Assembly: GCA_031267485.1 (NCBI GenBank)
Contig: JAIRYY010000297.1
Location: 1-8,870, forward strand
Direction: 5' to 3'
Source of the DNA: Tannerella sp.
Lineage (GTDB): Bacteria > Bacteroidota > Bacteroidia > Bacteroidales > Tannerellaceae
DNA length: 8,870 bases
Shown: one piece after another, positions 6,940 to 8,870 of the stretch
Layout of the letters: each line of letters starts with the position of its first letter
How positions within the stretch are numbered: the stretch's first letter is position 1
Program-made: the position numbers and the translations under genes
The notes under the pieces: model-generated
Seen by the model: the letters and a program-made list of their open reading frames with translations, nothing else
What the model was told of the DNA's origin: nothing
Database searches by the model: none

Positions 6940-7494
6940 ATGAATCTGGCGGAAGCCATGCGCGATGGAGACAGGCGTGCGTTTGAAACTGTTTACCGGC
7001 AGTATCACCGCATGCTTTACACCATTGCTATGCGCTATTTGCCGTCGGCGGAGGATGCGGAAGATGCGGTCGCGGACGTGTTTGTGCATTTGTGGGAAAT
7101 ACGCCGGGACATGGTGGTTGAGACGAATCTCAGGAACTACCTTTACACCATGACGAAGAACAGCATCCTGAACCGGTTGCGCCGGTCGACGCCCGTCTTT
7201 TTGTCCGTCGACAGCAGCGAAGCTCAGCGGAAAGAGGAGGAGGAATCGCTGGAGGAACTCCTTGACAGGGAGGAACTCCGCGAGAGGCTCTGCCGCGCCG
7301 TCGACAGCCTGCCGGAACAGAAACGTAAAATATGCCTGCTGAAAATGCGGGAGAACCTGAAAAACGAGGAGATTGCCGGACGCATGAACATCAGCCTGAA
7401 TACGGTGAAGACGCATTATCTGCAGGCCTTGCGGATGTTGCGGATCGTACTGTGCCGGCTGGTTGTTTTTGTGGCGGCGCTCACTCTGTTTTGA
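6940..7494 (+). CDS. ECF (sigma-70 family) RNA polymerase sigma factor
   Basis: This extracytoplasmic-function sigma factor should direct RNA polymerase to a small set of promoters when released from its membrane anti-sigma partner. The protein is 184 aa. Region 2 spans about residues 10-82 (GDRRAFETVYRQY, EDAEDAVADVFVHLWE, LRNYLYTMTKNSILN). Region 4 spans about 113-167 (SLPEQKRKICLLKMRE, then the helix-turn-helix NEEIAGRMNISLNTVKTHY). A negatively charged linker (about 92-112) joins them. The last 16 or so residues (IVLCRLVVFVAALTLF) are hydrophobic, a tail I recall in other Bacteroidota ECF factors. A TTG at 6919 would add seven residues; I chose the ATG at 6940. It begins about 50 bp after the GH57 stop without a visible promoter, so read-through from the glycogen operon is possible. 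The gene directly downstream encodes the cognate FecR-like anti-sigma factor. Confidence 0.93.
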   Translation: MNLAEAMRDGDRRAFETVYRQYHRMLYTIAMRYLPSAEDAEDAVADVFVHLWEIRRDMVVETNLRNYLYTMTKNSILNRLRRSTPVFLSVDSSEAQRKEEEESLEELLDREELRERLCRAVDSLPEQKRKICLLKMRENLKNEEIAGRMNISLNTVKTHYLQALRMLRIVLCRLVVFVAALTLF

Positions 7495-7539
7495 TAAAAC
7501 TGTGTCTATTATATAGGATTGATAAAAAGGTGCATGCAG

Positions 7540-8451
7540 ATGAAACGAAAAGAATATGAAGAGGAGTTCTCCTGGCTGTCCGACCGGATGGACGAAGATT
7601 TCGCGTCGCTGACGGAGGAAAACTGTCTGCCGGAAGACCGGGCGCTTTCGGAGAAAATACGTGCGGCGATAAATCGCCGTATCCGCCGGCGGAACGTTCG
7701 CGTCCGGGGACTGCGGATTGCCGCCGTACTGATTCCGCTGATTGCGCTGACCGTTTTTTACAGCTATGTGAACAGTCGCGTCCCGCTTTTCGGTGGCGGG
7801 GAGATGGCGGAGATTCGGGCGCCGCAGGGCGAATGTATGCAGTTCATGTTTCAGGACGGAAGCCGGGCGTACCTGGAACCTGCCGCCATATTGCGCTATC
7901 CCCGCAACTTTGCGCTTGGGGAGCGGAGGATAAGTCTGGACGGGGCAGGCTATTTCATCGTCGAAAAAAACGCGAAGCGCCCTTTTATCGTGGATGTTGC
8001 CGGCGGCCGGGCGCTCGTCCGGGGCACAAGCTTTGAGCTGGAAGCCCGCCGGGAGGAACGGGAAATAAGGATTGCGCTGGACAGCGGACGCGTGGACTTC
8101 GAGTCCGAAGCCTCCCGGCGGCAGTATGCGCTCGCCCCCGGCGACAGGCTGATATACGACAGGGTAAATCGCCGCTGCACGATTACGCACCACAACGCGC
8201 CGCGCTCGCTGAACGCATGGAAGAATAAAATCATCGTTTTCAACGATACCCATATCGCGGAAGCGCTGAAGAAACTGGAACGCTGGTATGACGTCCGCTT
8301 CGAGATAGGCGAGGATGGCGTGAACATCTATTCGCTTACCATGAGCGTGAACGGCAGCCTGGACGAGGCGCTTCGCGAAATATCCAAGGTCGCCCCGGTC
8401 GTTTTTGCCATGAAGGACGGCAAACATATCCGCGTGGAACTGAAAAAGTAA
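7540..8451 (+). CDS. FecR family anti-sigma factor (FecR + DUF4974)
   Basis: This inner-membrane anti-sigma factor is predicted to hold the upstream ECF sigma factor and release it on a signal, usually relayed by a TonB-dependent outer-membrane transporter. Numbered from the alternative TTG start at 7519, a cytoplasmic N-terminal segment (to about residue 58, very basic near 46-58) precedes one transmembrane helix (about 59-77, IAAVLIPLIALTVFYSYV). A periplasmic FecR domain follows (about 89-185, FQDGSRAYLEPAAILRYP, ISLDGAGYFIVEKNAKRPFIV, LVRGTSFELEA), then a C-terminal DUF4974 domain (about 232-303, HIAEALKKLERWYDVRFEI). The ATG at 7540 gives MKRKEYEEEF and 303 aa; the ATG at 7534 is two codons longer and the TTG at 7519 is unlikely. 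The spacing to the sigma gene is 45 bp. The expected SusC/SusD-type transporter genes do not follow within the window; a repeat array does. Confidence 0.92.
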   Translation: MKRKEYEEEFSWLSDRMDEDFASLTEENCLPEDRALSEKIRAAINRRIRRRNVRVRGLRIAAVLIPLIALTVFYSYVNSRVPLFGGGEMAEIRAPQGECMQFMFQDGSRAYLEPAAILRYPRNFALGERRISLDGAGYFIVEKNAKRPFIVDVAGGRALVRGTSFELEARREEREIRIALDSGRVDFESEASRRQYALAPGDRLIYDRVNRRCTITHHNAPRSLNAWKNKIIVFNDTHIAEALKKLERWYDVRFEIGEDGVNIYSLTMSVNGSLDEALREISKVAPVVFAMKDGKHIRVELKK

Positions 8452-8523
8452 CCGGGGATAAAATGTCAATGGGATAATTCAAAAAAAATTATATGAATAA
8501 TATCTGTAAAGGAACCATTCCTT

Positions 8524-8561
8524 CCCCGTCTGCAAGCACAGCTGCGCTTGCAATGACGGGG
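8524..8561. repeat. Short palindromic element related to the downstream repeats
   Basis: CCCCGTC-TGCAAGC (8524-8537) pairs with GCTTGCAATGACGGGG (8546-8561) around the loop ACAGCTGC. The left arm lacks two bases (AT) present in the right arm complement. The outer sequence CCCCGTCATTGC is shared with the larger inverted repeats downstream, so it looks like a small relative of the same family. It lies 72 bp after the fecR stop; without a T-run it is a weak candidate for a terminator. The stretch 8452-8523 before it is AT-rich and I see nothing else in it. Confidence 0.7.
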
Positions 8562-8610
8562 CGGGAAATGACGGACAGGGCGGCATATCCGCTTGAAAAT
8601 CTCCCGTCTC

Positions 8611-8716
8611 CCCCGTCATTGCGAGGAACGAAGCAATCCAGGTACAGGCGGCTGACAACCGTCCGGGCTACACGGCCTTGCGCCTGGATTGCTTCGCTGC
8701 GCTCGCAATGACGGGG
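8611..8716. repeat. Inverted-repeat element 1 (long palindromic repeat unit)
   Basis: The left arm (8611-8642) starts CCCCGTCATTGCGAG and ends CGAAGCAATCCAGG. The right arm (8683-8716) is its complement, CCTGGATTGCTTCG ... CTCGCAATGACGGGG. The two arms pair as 15 bp plus 14 bp around an internal loop of GAA against CTGCG, enclosing a 40-nt centre (8643-8682). The family is a widespread bacterial palindromic repeat whose translations give spurious proteins containing DCFVPRNDG or RAQRSNP. No transposase and no clear target-site duplication is visible. Confidence 0.88.
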
Positions 8717-8767
8717 AGGGGGAAATGACGGACAAGGCGGCATATCCGCTTGAAAATCTCCCGTCTC

Positions 8768-8870
8768 CCCCGTCATTGCGAGGAACGAAGCAATCCAGGT
8801 ACAGGCGGCTGACAACCGTCCGGGCTACACGGCCTGCGTCTGGATTGCTTCGCTGCGCTCGCAATGACGG
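8768..8870. repeat. Inverted-repeat element 2 (outer end of right arm at window edge)
   Basis: This is the second copy of the same inverted repeat. The left arm (8768-8799) is identical to that of element 1. The right arm (8840-8870) reads CTGGATTGCTTCG ... AATGACGG and stops at the window end. In the centre the sequence GGCCTTGCGCC of copy 1 is GGCCTGCGTC here, a one-base deletion and one substitution. The right arm of element 1 can also pair with the left arm of element 2. Confidence 0.86.

Larger units (their letters stand above)
8563..8870. repeat. 157-bp tandem direct repeat, two copies, second cut by window end
   Basis: Copy 1 (8563-8719) and copy 2 (8720-8870, running off the window) both begin GGGAAATGACGGACA or GGGAAATGACGG-like sequence, followed by GGCGGCATATCCGCTTG. 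The register is exactly 157 bp (ATG at 8568-8570 and 8725-8727). I find only two substitutions (G/A near 8578, C/T in the right-arm junction) and one single-base indel between them, so the duplication is recent or kept homogeneous. Each copy contains one long inverted repeat. There is no convincing gene here. Confidence 0.9.

Noticed and set aside
5548..8469. Very long open frame on the minus strand (973 codons) spanning three + strand genes, and a similar 830-codon frame at 2664-5156
   Set aside because: Both run opposite well-recognised + strand genes with conserved motifs. The translations are rich in His, Arg and Gln, show no domain I recognise, and look like antisense shadows produced by codon bias.
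8489..8864. Small open frames on both strands in the repeat array, with DCFVPRNDG and RAQRSNP-like peptides
   Set aside because: These are translations of the palindromic repeat family, a well-known source of spurious database proteins; each frame simply follows the repeat copies.
8524..8870. CRISPR-like array
   Set aside because: The units are 157 bp long with identical linkers rather than unique spacers, the palindromes are over 100 bp, and no cas gene is present.

Overview
The window most likely comes from a member of the Bacteroidota, probably order Bacteroidales. The evidence is a 5S rRNA resembling Bacteroides 5S, promoters of the TTTG / TAnnTTTG type instead of -35/-10 boxes, no clear Shine-Dalgarno sequences, a three-gene glycogen cluster of Bacteroidales type, and an ECF sigma factor paired with a FecR/DUF4974 anti-sigma factor. 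I cannot name the genus. All recognised genes lie on the + strand.

Layout. Positions 1-94 hold the 3' part of a 5S rRNA gene, the end of an rRNA operon, closed by a strong hairpin-plus-T terminator (101-150). After an AT-rich spacer comes a NikR-family regulator (366-767). Its promoter-like motif is immediately upstream, and three of the four usual nickel ligands are replaced. Next is an exported DUF2264 protein (795-2015), probably a carbohydrate-active (alpha/alpha)-barrel protein, with its own promoter-like motif overlapping the nikR stop codon.

A second unit starts from a very good promoter match (2206-2237), which is embedded in a 29-bp-period direct repeat. It encodes a GH133-type glycogen debranching enzyme (2295-4235), a GT4/GT5-like glycosyltransferase (4245-5507) and a GH57 alpha-amylase-like protein (5533-6888). 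The genes are 9 and 25 bp apart, so this looks like a glycogen synthesis and remodelling operon. The GH57 protein keeps its putative nucleophile Glu146 but has Asn242 where the acid/base Asp is expected, so it may be a pseudoenzyme or regulatory subunit.

A third unit, an ECF sigma factor (6940-7494) and its FecR-like anti-sigma factor (7540-8451), starts about 50 bp after the GH57 stop with no promoter that I can see. The SusC/SusD-type target genes usually found next to such pairs are not in the window.

The last 419 bases (8452-8870) hold no convincing gene. They contain a short palindrome and a 157-bp tandem duplication, each copy carrying a large inverted repeat of a widespread palindromic family. 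No CRISPR array, tRNA or transposase is visible. I found no clearly new multi-gene system. The observations most worth following are the two proteins that keep their fold signatures but have lost key residues (NikR-like and GH57-like) and the repeat array.
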